From: Nepenthes gracilis
Taxonomy: Eukaryota; Streptophyta; Magnoliopsida; Caryophyllales; Nepenthaceae
Reading direction: 5' to 3'
Length of the DNA: 64,000 nt
Assembly (NCBI GenBank): GCA_033239525.1
Contig: BSYO01000004.1
Location: forward strand, 11,694,037-11,758,036
The notes beneath the pieces are model-generated. The model did not search any database. It was not told the origin of the DNA and saw nothing but the letters and a program-made list of their open reading frames with translations. The position numbers were made by a program, and so were the translations under genes. Below are positions 12,339-22,822 of the stretch, piece after piece (positions within the stretch are counted from its first letter, which is position 1; each line of letters opens with the position of its first letter).

Positions 12339-12417
12339 GTCCTCGATAGAAATGGGCTGCTATGGATTTGGATCGTTTCCTCCTTTGTGAGCTAGCCTTC
12401 TATTAGCGTCCCCATTA

Positions 12418-12427
12418 CTAGCCCCCC
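12418..12427 (-). promoter_or_regulatory. Polypurine tract of element A
   Basis: Minus strand CATGGGGGGCTAG immediately before the LTR start TAATGGGG. Same junction as elements D and G. Confidence 0.85.
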
Positions 12428-12535
12428 ATGCTGGTGGTCTGGGGCTCCGGCCTCCAACATGTTCATGATAGGGCGTGTCTAACTGTCTAAATTGTGATAG
12501 AAAGTTTGAGGAGGAAATTGTCAGTGGCTCTTGGT

Positions 12536-12960
12536 CTGTTGATCACGTTGCTTGCGACTGTTGACCATAACGTCAAGATCTGGAGAACAAAGCTGGAGAA
12601 AACATTGACCGAATTTGTTGACCGTCCCAGTCAGAATCCTGATAACCAAGTCGGAAGGAGAGTGTTGTCCGGATTCATTGACCGCAATGTCAAGATCCGA
12701 TGAGCCGTGCTGAAAAAAGCGTTGACCAGATTCTTTGACCATCCGAATAAGAATCTGGAGAACTGAGTCAGTAGGAGAGAGTTAACCAGATTCATTGACC
12801 GCACCGTTAAAATTTGGAGGACTGAGGTTGGAAAAATGTTAACCGAATTCGTTGAACGCCATGTCAGAATCTGCGGAACTAAATTAGAGAGAGTGTTGAT
12901 AGGATTCATTGACTGCCACGTTAGAATCGGAAGGACTGGTTGTGGATTGAATCAATGCGT
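12536..12960 (-). repeat. About 58 bp tandem repeat in the 3' UTR of element A, about 7 copies
   Basis: Units carry GATTCATTGACCGCAACGTC-like and AGATCTGGAGAACTGAG-like words (on the plus strand), starting near 12536, 12609, 12669, 12725, 12784, 12842 and 12899. Copies are diverged. Hypervariable tandem repeats next to the PPT are known in Tat/Ogre-group elements. Frames seen through this array are repeats, not genes. Confidence 0.8.
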
Positions 12961-13162
12961 TATTATGCCGCCGGATTCGAAGTCGAAAAGTTTGTAGAAC
13001 TGCTTCAATACTCTGCCACGTGTCGTCATGCAATGAATTTACAATCCCGGTAATTAATTTACCAGAAGATCAGATTTGGTTGCACCCTCTCTGAAAATAA
13101 TACGTGTCCATCATGATGGACGCACCTTTTTGATGCGCTGCCCTACTCCAACGGCTATGTAC

Positions 13163-13172
13163 TTTATAAAAA
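13163..13172 (+). promoter_or_regulatory. TATA box for the antisense frame of element A
   Basis: TTTATAAAAA lies 88 bp upstream of the ATG at 13251, with a pyrimidine-rich leader (TTCCTTCTC, CCCTCTTCC) between. Element B has TTTAAATAG at about 35939 at a similar distance (about 110 bp) from its ATG, with a similar leader. This suggests a separate antisense promoter; transcription is not shown. Confidence 0.5.
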
Positions 13173-13250
13173 TCATGTGCCAATTAAAACTTCCCATGCT
13201 TTCCTTCTCAAATATTCTAAGTCCTTGTCCCTCTTCCTGTTTCTGCTCTC

Positions 13251-15043
13251 ATGGCTCCTTCCATTTCAAAAATTGCCTTAGTTATTTCCATCGGTGAGGT
13301 GAGAGAGTTATACATTGAGTTCAATATCCCACCATAGATTGTGTTTCGTTTGCCCAGGAAGTAGGATAGGGCCTGCTCTCCTCTGCGGGCCACATTACTA
13401 TATATGAGGCTCAACGGAAGAGTGGGCTTTGCCTCTTTATACCAGAGGAGCTGCTCACCATTTTTACGGCACTTGAAATCCCTATCACACGGCTTCACGT
13501 GAATGTCATGCGATATCTTTGCTCCTTGCGGGTTTTCCTCCGTCACCACTCATAGCTGCTGATGGTGGAGGCCATAAGGGTGATGTTTCGATTCACCAAA
13601 GTGGGGACTGGATCTTCTTGTCTCCCAGGGAGCTTTGCATTAGTAGCACAATCTATAACTCCCTCAAGAATTGGAAGGATCATTTCTTCTTCCTTCGCGT
13701 TGCTGATACCTGGCCCCTGTCCCGGGATTAGGGCAAGGTTCCCGATTGCCTCACCAGGAAGCCCATGAAGGAAGAGGTGGAGGCCATGGAGCCAGTGCTA
13801 CAGTTGGTGAAGGGGAATCTCTCCGAGTTTAGGAGGGACCACTTGGTTTCTAGAGAGGAAGTTAGGAAAACCCGTTGGGATCCTCATTCGTCTATTCAGA
13901 AGATCAGACCTCCACTGCCGGCAACGTTACAGCGTAAGAGGAAGGACGACGCTCTTACCATTGATGAGGCAGGCCCCCTCTCAATCGCCGATACTCCTGG
14001 TAATCCAAGACAGAAGAGGGCTACGCCAATAGAGCCTTCTTCATCATCCGTTATAGAGCCAGACTATAGAATGACCGGGCGACTTGTTGGAGTTAGAGAG
14101 CGCTCTGAGGTTGAGGCTTCTATAGAGGATTTTGAGGCCATCATGTGAGCTGCCACAGGAGGCATTGTGGCCACGCCATTGTAGCCAAGAGACTTGGCAG
14201 CGTATGCCGTACTAGTGGAGCCGTTGCCTGGAGCTGCCAGACTGGAGCCAGTTGCTGAGTTGCAAGCTGAGCCAGAAGAGTTTGCCGCTGGAGAACTTTC
14301 TGAGGCGGTTGACATCAGTGTAGAGCTAGCATAGGAGACTATCGCTCCAAGTCTCCTGACTGTCCCGCCAGAGAAGTCCGCTAGTGAGGCTTCAGCGGAG
14401 CGGGCTCAGGAAGCTGCCACTCCAAGTCTCCCACCACCAGGCCCAGGGTTGCAGGGCTCGTCAGTAGAAGGTGACGAAGAATCTTCCCGGTAACCTTTCA
14501 AAGCTCTCCCTCTGTTCTTCCTTTACCGTTGTTGCCTAACTTCTTTATTTTTTGTAGGAGGACAAGAATTTCGATGCTATGCATAAGGGACTGCGCTAAA
14601 GGGATGCGGTGATTATAGACCGAGAAGAAAAAAATTTCTAGCTAGAGGAGCAAATGAGCCTGCTGAGGGCCCAAGTCCAAAAGCACCAAGAGGAGAAGGC
14701 CGCCCTCTAATCTAAGTTGTTTGAACTGAGAGCACAATTTGCAAGACTAGAAGAGGAGGCTGCCTGGGCGGAGGGGCTCACGGGTGAGGTCCGGAGAAGG
14801 ATAGCCTCGTTAGATAACAAGCTATCCACTCGTCTGCATCCTCAGGAGGTCCGGTGAGGAAGTTAGGGCTCACGGGAAGGCATCGACATTTGTCGCCATA
14901 TTGTCAAGGTGGCGGATCCTGATTTTCCTATTGGCATCCTTGACCCTTCAAATCGTATTTCTCGGCGGCGTGTGGACCTGGTGGACTTTTCTCGTGGCGG
15001 GCAAGGGTCTCTCTCTTGTCCTCCTGGGAGCACTGCTCTCTAA
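13251..15043 (+). pseudogene. Antisense frame of element A: gypsy-type transposon domain plus C-terminal coiled coil
   Basis: Runs opposite to the pol genes of A. It starts MAPSISKIALVISI at 13251; a frame change near 13380 leads into TIYEAQRKSGLCLF, PEELLTIFTALEIP and NVMRYLCSLRVF. This is the same domain as in elements D and B. A linker rich in Pro, Ala, Ser and Glu follows (13765-14489), then after an intron-like gap a coiled-coil segment (LEEQMSLLRAQVQKHQEEKA, then ELRAQFARLEEEAAWAEGL) and an end DFPIGILDPSNRISRRR up to TAA at 15041. At least five stops in the last part sit where CAA, CAG or CGA is expected. Comparable opposite-strand genes are known in Tat elements such as Grande; function unknown. 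Confidence 0.65.
14490..14557 (+). other. Intron-like gap in the antisense frame of A
   Basis: A 68 bp stretch opening CCCG|GTAACC and closing TTTATTTTTTGTAG|GAGG, with a pyrimidine-rich 3' half. The Glu/Ser linker lies before it and the coiled coil after it. Joining the sites leaves the reading phase off by one base, so either an exon indel has occurred or the gap is not a spliced intron. Confidence 0.4.
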
Positions 15044-15082
15044 TTGTGATTTTTGTATTTTTATTCTTCGTTGTACTTTGTA

Positions 15083-15088
15083 AATAAA
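15083..15088 (+). terminator. Poly(A) signal after the antisense frame of A
   Basis: AATAAA 40 bp after the TAA stop, preceded by T-rich TTTTTGTATTTTTATTC and followed by TCATCAATGAAATACTG. It fits a plant polyadenylation region for a plus-strand transcript. Confidence 0.45.
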
Positions 15089-15499
15089 TTGTCATCAATG
15101 AAATACTGATTTTGTTGACGTATTGTGTTCCATGACTTTGCCAAACTTTTATTTAATTTTTTTCTCTTTGCGCTGGCCGGTCGGCTTTGTGTACTTTGTA
15201 TGGGTTGGCCGGCTGTCTCGTAACATTGGAGACGTGTGTTGCGCTTTTAGATGGACCTAAGTCCTCGAGGAGATATCAAGGTGACTCCTAATGTTGTACC
15301 AAGTAGCTTTTATACTCGCACACAAGTTGAGGTTTCATATTGCGTGGCGTTGCCCATGTATGATTCTGGGTGGCCAGCTTTTAGTTAGAGAACTTTGCCC
15401 CTGATTTGTCGACCGTTGTAGATTGACTGCACTATCTCCTGTTGGAGGAGGTTGTCACACGTGCCGTTTAAACCCCATAAGGTTTGGTATTAGACCGTG

Positions 15500-15645
15500 A
15501 ATGAGCCACTTGGATGACTAAGGTTTTACTCGACCACTTTTGAGTTGCTTGAATGACTAAGGTTTTATTCAACCACTTACGGGATGCTTGGATGACCTAG
15601 GTTTTATTCGATCGCTTATGGACTGTTTGGATGACCAAAGTTTAA
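15500..15645. repeat. About 43 bp tandem repeat, 3.5 copies
   Basis: Repeated GGATGACTAAGGTTTTATTC plus an ACCACTTACGG-type tail, between the antisense frame and the end of integrase in element A. No gene is seen in 15089-15840 otherwise. Confidence 0.75.
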
Positions 15646-15844
15646 TTGCGAGGAAGTGAAAATTCATCCGATTTTGAGGCAGTCTAGGTCATTTATTTTG
15701 TACAATTTGCAAGCAAGCATAAATATGGAAACAAAAAGAAAGAAAAGAGAAACATGGAATAATACAAATGAAAAAGAATTAACTTTTATTGATCGTATTG
15801 AATGTATATTACAAACATACTGCATGTCACACAAATGACCTTCC

Positions 15845-17000
15845 TGGGCCTTCACCGGCAGTAGCGTTTCAGGTGGATCACGTTCCACGTCTGTGGAACC
15901 AATTTATTGTTCTCGGTTCAGAGTTTGTATGCTCCATTTCACAGAACGGCTGTGACTAGGAATGGGCCTTCCCAATTCAGAAAAAGCTTGTTCTGGTTGG
16001 TTGTCTTACCTGTAACATTTATACTTCGCAAGACTAAGTCTCCAACTTCAAATTGTCGTGCTTTTACTTTCTTGTTATAGTAGCGAGCAATTCATTGTTG
16101 GTAGGCGGTTGTGCGCATCCTGACCACGTCATGGGCTTCCTCCAACAAGTCTAATTGTTCCCTGATCCTTTGGGAGTTACCAAGTGGATCGAAGGTTTTG
16201 ACCCTAAGACTTGAGAACTCGATCTCGACCAGTATCACAACCTCAATCCCATAGCAGATGCTGAAAGGTGTCTTATGAGTCGGTTCCTTGGAAGTCGTCC
16301 GGTATGACCATAGCATGGCAGGTAGCTCATTGACCTCGGATCTCCTTGTGTCCTCCAGCTTGGTCTTTAGACTATGGAGTAGCGTGCGGTTGGTCACTTC
16401 CACTGTTCGTTCGTCTGAGGGTATGCTACCGAAGTATTGACCAATCTGATGTCCAAATTGGTTCAATACTTGGTGAAGTGCTTTCCTGAGAATTGGGTTG
16501 TGTTATCAGTCACGATGACATTGGGAATGCCAAATTTGCTCACTATGCTCTGGCGGTTGAATTCCAAGGCGTTGTACTCGATAATTTTGGCTAGCGGGGC
16601 AGCTTCAACTTATTTGGTGAAGTAGTTTATGTCGGCGATGATGAACTTTCTTTGCTCAGTCACAGTGAAAAATAGGCTGAGAATATTGAACTCCCGTTGC
16701 CCGAAAGGCCAAGGAACTTGGAGGGATCTCAGCTCCACAAGTGGCTAGTGGTGAAGATTACCATGGAGTTTACAATTCTCAAACTTCTTCACAAACTCCA
16801 AAGCACCATTCCTCATCGTTGGCCAATAATATCCCTAACATATGACTTAAACGCTAGATTATTGTTGCCAATGTGTGACCTACATATCCCAATGTGGACT
16901 TTCCTCAAGGCGTAGTTGGCCTCCTCAAGGGTAAGACACCGGAGGTATGGAGTCAAATATCCTCGGCGATACAGCCGTCCGTCGACTATAGCATACCAGT
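15845..17000 (-). pseudogene. Integrase of element A
   Basis: Minus strand. Core motifs: NYFTK followed by VEAAPL (first Asp region), IPNVIVTDNTTQF (second Asp; DNGTQF in relatives), AYPQTNEQ. A 125-codon open part (16466-16092) carries LPAMLWSYRTTSKEPTHKTP and FSICYG. The C-terminal end near 15850-16090 has the GPF..NGAYKL..WNV.HLKRY pattern of gypsy integrases. No chromodomain is seen, which fits a Tat-like element. Stops and frameshifts abound. Confidence 0.8.
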
Positions 17001-17099
17001 CGGCCGTCTTTTTGATCTACTTGGCCTCGTCCTTATTATTCGACAGTGTTCTGTCCGTCAGATACCTCTGTAAAACTTCATCCAGCTTTCGTAGTCGGA

Positions 17100-18180
17100 G
17101 ACTTGCATCACTTCCTATTCCTCTATGTTGGGAGTGTTCAAAACCTCCATCATGTCTCTCGAGTATTGTTATGAATTTTTGGTCGCTGCCGCTCTGGCGA
17201 GTTGGTCGGCATTCCAGTTCTCAGTTCGAGAGACGTAGACCATATTTATCTTATCAAATCTCCGGGTCATATCCTTCTCCTTAGCCAGTTATTTAGCTAA
17301 GAAAGGGTTGCACGCCTTGAACCTCCCGTTAATCTAGTTAACGACTAGTTTTGAGTCACCGTAGGTGGTCAATCACATAACTGAGCACTCTTTGGCTAGT
17401 CGTAATTTGACTAACAGGGTGGGTTTCGTACTCGATAACGTTGTTGGTAGTCGAAAAATCAAGTTTAAGTATTTTACCTCAAACCCGTCTGGGGTCCTTA
17501 GGACCATTCCCGCACCGCTTCCTGAGTTGGTAGACGATCCGTCCACATTGAGGATACATTCCAACTTTTCTGGGTGGTGATCTGCATCATCAGCGGGGTG
17601 CTCATAGACTATCTGGGTCGTGATCTTGACAATAAAATCGACCAAGGCTTGCCCGTTGATGGCTGGCCTAGGCCAAAATTTGATGTCAAACTCTCCCAAC
17701 TCGCTGGCCCACTTAGCCAGTTGTCCGAAAGCATCAAGTTTCTGAAGGATGCTCTGTAGTGGCTGGTCAGTTAGAATGACCACTTGATGAGCCTGAAAAT
17801 ATGGTCTCAATTTTCAGGCAAAGAAGACAAGTGTCACAGTGAGCTTCTCAATGCACAGGTAGTGAGTCTCTACGTCAATCAATTTTCTGACGTAGTAGGC
17901 CGATCGCTATTCGTCGGAGTCTTGGCGCATGAGAATAGAGTTAAGAGCCACCTCTGATACTGTCAAGTAGAGGTACAAGTCTTCTCCGTCTCTTGGTGAC
18001 GTCAGTAATAGTGGATTGGCCAGATACTACTTCAACTCATCAAAGACGGTCTGGCACTCTACCATCCACTAGAAATTGTTCGCTTTCGTCTCCCTCAGAA
18101 CCTTAAAGAAAGGCTGATACTTATCCCCCGACTTTAGCAAGAAGCAGGACAGCGCTGCCAATCTCCCGGTTAGCCTTTGG
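17100..18180 (-). pseudogene. Two RNase H domains of element A (classical, then archaeal-type)
   Basis: Minus strand, classical domain first (about 18060-17640): RPYFQAHQVVILTDQPLQS, then GQLAKWASELGEFDIKFWPR. The second (about 17580-17250) has CILNVDGSSTNSGSGAGMVL and a TPDGFEVKYL tail, a fresh D.GS..GSGAG start typical of the extra aRNH domain acquired by plant Tat elements. Element B has the same pair. The open stretch 17810-17373 spans the junction of both. Confidence 0.75.
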
Positions 18181-19100
18181 ATATCCTTAACTCTCCATGG
18201 CGGAGACATGTCTGTGAGGGTCGTGATCTTTTCTGGGTTTGTTTGGATTCCTCACTCAGAGATGATAAAACCCAGAAACTTTCTTGAGGACACTCCGAAG
18301 ACACACTTCGATAGATTTAACTTCATCTGGTGCACATAGAGTACCTCGAAAGATTCAGCCAGATAGCAAATATGGTCGCGGTGGTCTTGCTCTTGACGAG
18401 CATGTCATCGACATACACTTCCATATTGCGGCCGACCAACTTCTCAAACATCTTATTCACGAGCCTTTGGTAAGTCGCACCTGCATTCTTTACACTGAAA
18501 GGTATGAACTTATAGCAGTAGGTGCCTTGATTGGTCATAAACGAGGTATGCTCCTCGTCCTCCAGGCTCATCCTAATCTAATTGTAACCTGAGTATGCAT
18601 CCATGAAACTCAACAGCTCGTGATTAGACGTCAAGTCTACCAGTAAGTTAATCCGGGGCAAAGAGAAGCTATCCTTTGGGTAGGCTTTATTGATGTTGGT
18701 GAAATTGACGTACATCTACCATTTCCCATTACTTTTATTGACCTAGATAACATTGGAGAGCCGATCCGAGTATTGGACTTCCCTAATGAATTCGGTGTCC
18801 ATCAACTTCATTACTTCTTCCCGGATAGTTACAAGCTTCTCAATAGAGTAGTTCCTCTACTTCTGCTTGACGAGCTTATGGCCGGGATCGAAACCAAACT
18901 TGTGGACCATTACTCTGGTCAAAATCCCAAGCATGTCAGCGGGCGTCCACGCGAAGATATCCACGTTCTGCCTAAAAAACACTATTACCTCGTCACACAG
19001 GGGTTCGGCGAGTGAGCCCCCTATCTGTACACACTTCTCTAGGTCATTCAGATTCAATGGTATTAGGTCGGTGGCTTCACCGGACTGCGCCTGCTACAAG
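18181..19100 (-). pseudogene. Reverse transcriptase of element A
   Basis: Minus strand. Upstream linker: CDEVIVFFRQNVDIFAWTPA, then MLGILTRVMVHKFG. RT body: EDEEHTSFMTNQGTYCYK, then FSVKNAGATYQRLVNKMF, then VYVDDMLVKSK. The catalytic YVDD-type box is intact here, unlike in elements H and E2. Stops between these blocks make the gene non-coding. Confidence 0.82.
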
Positions 19101-20010
19101 GTCGCTTTGTCTCGATGTTTCAATGTAATATGTCCGCCCAATTACTTGGTCACCCAGCACTTTACCAATATCGTAGGCAGTTAAAAATTTTATTTTTAAG
19201 CACAATATTGAGATGACTATTCCGAACGCTGCCAGGAATGGCCGTCCTAGGATAGCTTGTATACAGAGGGCATGTCAACAACCAAAAAGGTGATTGTGCG
19301 ACTCATCGTTTTGGGGTGCGTGCTCAGGGTGACCTCCAACTGTATTATCCCTTGGACAGCTACTGACTTGTTGTCCAGGCCATATAATGACCTTTGGCAG
19401 GTTTTATTTGATTCATTTTAAGACCAAGTTTAAAGAAGGTATCAAAATAAAGTAAATCTTTAGAACTCCCATTATTAACGAAAACTCATTTGAGTTGGTA
19501 GTCCATAATATCATTTGAAATGAGTGCAGATACAATAAGAGAATTAGCATGTGGGGAAATTACATGAGCCATGTCACTATCTCTAAAGCTAATGACATTT
19601 TCTTCCACTCTCTACTTCTTGTATCCAGCTTGCCACTCCTTACAATCTGTTTGAGTCTTGGGCAGCCGGGTCGTTATCATGTTAGTAGTCCATAATACCA
19701 TTTGAAATGAGTGTAGATACAATGAGGGAATTAGCATGTAGGGAAATTACATGAGCCATGTCACTATCACTAAAGCTAATGATATTTTCCTCCACTCTCT
19801 ACTTCTTGTATCCAGCTTGCTGCTCCTTATGATCTGCTTGGGTTTTGGGTAGTCGGGTTGTTATCATGTTGACCACTCCAACCGTGACCTGATTTTATGG
19901 TTGGGACGGATCTGACCCTTGAGATATCAGAACTTTGCCAAGGATTTTTGATGAATCTTGTGAGAGGGCCCCTCTAGATAAGTTTCTCATTCCCCTGCTG
20001 GAGCATCTTA
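19101..20010 (-). pseudogene. Protease region of element A
   Basis: The position between gag and RT fixes this as the protease and linker segment. By-eye alignment with the matching part of element B (about 49560-50060) supports it, with shared text around GAGTGCAGATACAA and ATTACATGAGCCATGTC. A clear DTGSS-type active site cannot be read because of frameshifts. It contains a 187 bp tandem duplication. Confidence 0.5.
19497..19870 (-). repeat. 187 bp tandem duplication in the protease region of A
   Basis: Copy 1 is 19497-19683 and copy 2 is 19684-19870. They start AGTCCATAATA.CATTTGAAAT and both end GTTATCATGTT, with about a dozen or so differences by eye. Element B has a single copy at about 49840-50030, so the duplication arose in the A lineage. 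Confidence 0.85.
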
Positions 20011-20019
20011 CATTCCTCC

Positions 20020-20762
20020 ATGGTGTGTTTCGAAAATTGATAAAAATTATAGTATTTCGCTGGATTTTCTCTCTCTGTGTTCTTCAGTGGCCTAGGCTAT
20101 TTGAGGAACTTCTCTCCACAGATCTGCAAGAGGACGTTGGCCCATATGTCATTTAGTGGAGTCAAGTTGACAGGTCTGTACTCCTTACGGTTCAGTGCTC
20201 CGGTCCTGTGCTGCTTTCGGTGAGGATTGTCGCTGTCGCCGTTCTTTCTCTTTCCTTCGGCTGGAAAAGAGAGAGGTTGGTCGGTCCTCTCAGGACGCTT
20301 GGCCTCATTGGCCTCTTCAGTGGCCACGTATGATCTGGTGATGGCCTCCGCTTCCCGAAAAGTTTGCAGGTTCTTATAGGCTAAATGCTTGAAGAAGTCG
20401 CCATACCCCAATGCGAAGATGAAGCTGCCCAGCTTCATCTCTTCGATGAGTTTTAGGATTCTTCTAACTTCTACCATGAATTGCTCCAAAAACTTCATTG
20501 GGTTCTCTCCCTGTCTCTACTTGATGAGGAAGAGATGCCAAGACTATTTCTCTTCCCGGCAGATGGAAGCGTATTGAGCCAAGAAGAGATCGGTGAGTTC
20601 TTGAAAACTCCAGATCAAGTTTGATAGGAGCCTATGTAACCATATCCAGGCGTCCCTCTTTAGGGTGAGGGGGAAACATCGGCAGATTGTCGCCTCGTCT
20701 AGGCCCAGGAAACTTCGATAGGTGCAAAAGTAATCCAGGTAGTCCATGGGATTAGTACTTCC
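20020..20762 (-). pseudogene. Gag of element A, C-terminal part
   Basis: Minus strand: NPMDYLDYFCTYRSFLGLDE, then CRCFPLTLKRDAWIWLHRL, SFQELTDLFLAQYAS, then EVRRILKLIEEMKLGSFIFA and EANEAKRPERTDQPLSF. This is the Tat-type gag core. The knuckle-like end reads YYNFYQFSKHTMEEC, with Cys positions lost. Its N-terminal half lies on the other side of the solo LTR at 20763-23589. Confidence 0.82.
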
Positions 20763-20951
20763 TGTAATATCCCGGATTTTATTTGGACCAATTTAATATC
20801 AATTGTGATTTTGGGTATTTTGGGCGTGACAAAATTAATTAAATATTGAGAAATTTTGGGAGGATATTTGGATCGGTGGGGCTGGCGCCCGGGGTGCACC
20901 GGTGTTGCCCAAATATCGTTTTGGATTTTGGAATAAAAGAAAATTAAAATG

Positions 20952-20954
<3 letters not shown>

Positions 20955-20994
<40 letters not shown>

Positions 20995-21140
20995 ATATAT
21001 ATAATAATATTATTATATATATATATAATTGGAAAAGAAAGAAAAGGGGATGGATTACGTTTGGATAAGGATAAGGATGGAGATTTGGAATTTGGAATTT
21101 GGAGATAATATAAATAATAATAATAATAATAATAATAATA
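20955..21140. repeat. Microsatellites (AT)n and (AAT)n
   Basis: AT dinucleotide run at about 20955-21026 with small interruptions, then an AAT run at about 21108-21140. Both lie in the U3 or leader of the solo LTR. Confidence 0.95.
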
Positions 21141-22665
21141 TTTTTATTATTATTTAAGGGGCATTTGGGCTCATGAGAAATGGGGAGGAAAAGAAAAAAA
21201 AAAGAAAAAGAAAAGAAAAGCAGAGGAGATAAGGAAGATCGGGGAGAGAGAAAAAGGGGGAGGGTTTCGGGTTTGGCTGGAAGAGGAGGAAGAAGAGAGG
21301 AAGATTGGCGGCGGCGCAGGTGACCGACGGCCATGGTGGCGCGCGGACGGTCGACGGGTGTGAGCCGTCGTTGGCGGCGGCTTGTGGTGCGTCGGTGGCG
21401 GTGTTCGGTGAGAAGCCATCGAAGCCGTCGGTGGTTGTTGACGGCATTTGTAGCGGCAATCGGTGGTCGACGGCAGTTGCTGGTGGCCGTGGGAGGAGCA
21501 GCGGTGGCGTCGGCTGAGCGATTGTGAGCGTGGTGTGGGTTGGACGAGGAGGACGACGGCGAAGTCGCACGAGGAGAGGAAGACGGCGGCACTATGGCGC
21601 CGGTGCCGGCTGGGTGGCGCCGGTGTCGGCTGGGTGATGCCGGGGAGGCCGGCGAGCGGCGGCGACGGATCGGTGACGGCAACGGCCGGCAGAGGACGCA
21701 CGCAGAGGAGAGAGAAAGAGAGGAGAGATGGGCAGCGCGTGGGCAGCGAGCACGAAGGAGAGAGAAAGGCTCGATTGGAGCACTTTGGGACGTCCTTTTT
21801 TCAGATCTGCAAAGTATGAGGCCCGGGCAAGTATCTGTAAACCCTCTCTTTGGTCTAATTTAATTTCTGATATATTTTGGATACTGTTTTGATTTGTATT
21901 AACATGCATGTATTTTTATATGTCTGAATTATTTATTCTGGACATGCATGTGTAATTCATTGGATGTTTTGGAGATTGTTGGATTGGGTTTTATGATTTT
22001 GGAGAATTTAATATTTTTCTGAAAGTCCGATTAATTTAGTGGACACTGTGTATTTTTATATTAATATATTTATATAAAAATGTACACGAAAATTTGCATT
22101 GGCCGTGCATTTTCACATGCACGTGCCGGGTTGTGGTCACTACATTTGGACTTGGAAATTGGACTCTCTGGCCAGCTCCCGACGGGGAGATTACTTTGTT
22201 ATTTGGAAATCTCTTTTCCGCCGGCAGGAAAGGCTTGGAGTAGTGACCCTTCCCATTTGGACAATTTGATTTGACCTTAGAATATATTCGGACGTCCTAA
22301 TATATCTGACAAACTTGAGGAATGCACCCAAAGCCGCGGGTGGCAAAACATAGTGAGCAACCTTATCTATGAGTACACAGTACATGGATTTTGGCCTAAG
22401 GTTACCGGGATTATGTGTAACCCTTCCTCAAGCTAGTCTTTAAATAATGAAAACCCAAATTTGGTGCATAATTTGTATTTTTGCATTAATTGGTATTGGA
22501 CTTTGATTTGGATATGGATTTTTGGACTTGGATTTAAGATTCGCCGATTTTGCTTATAATTGGGCTTGGTATGTCTCGTACAAAAGATTTTGATTATATG
22601 TTTTGATCCGAACCTTTGGAATATCTGTCGCGGTGCTGCTTCGGTATCTGTGCACGCTATTGGAT

Positions 22666-22822
22666 CATCCGGCTATTGGATTCTGCCTCAGATCACAAGC
22701 TGATCGGGCATTGGATTTGGACTTGGACTTGGACTCGGAATTGGATTTGGACTCGGCATCCGGCTATCGGATTCTGTCTCAGATCACAAGCTGATCGGGC
22801 ATTGGATTTGGACTTGGACTCG
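22666..22822 (+). repeat. Direct duplication with a TTGGACTTGGACTC minisatellite
   Basis: A block beginning CATCCGGCTATTGGATTCTG occurs at 22666 and again at 22757 (period 91). Each is followed by a run of GGATTTGGACTTGGACTCGG-like 6-12 bp units. Confidence 0.85.

Larger units (their letters stand above)
8195..12417 (-). mobile_element. 3' LTR of element A, split by a copia insertion
   Basis: Two blocks, 8195-8329 and 11547-12417, together match the 5' LTR at 24352-25321 from end to end. The first aligns with the terminal part (TAATGCGTCC against TGATGCATC) and the second with the rest. The LTR start on the minus strand is TAATGGGG, with the canonical TG changed to TA. A TATA box (GGCTATAAAAGGCC) lies on the minus strand at about 11863-11876. 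LTR length without the insertion is about 1 kb. Confidence 0.88.

Noticed and set aside
12494..12909. Overlapping frames of 69-92 codons on both strands
   Set aside because: They read through the 58 bp tandem repeat of the A 3' UTR.
20699..21682. 327-codon minus-strand frame, the longest in the window
   Set aside because: It crosses the junction of the solo LTR with gag of A and reads through (AT)n, (AAT)n and GC-rich low-complexity DNA. Overlapping long frames occur on both strands there.
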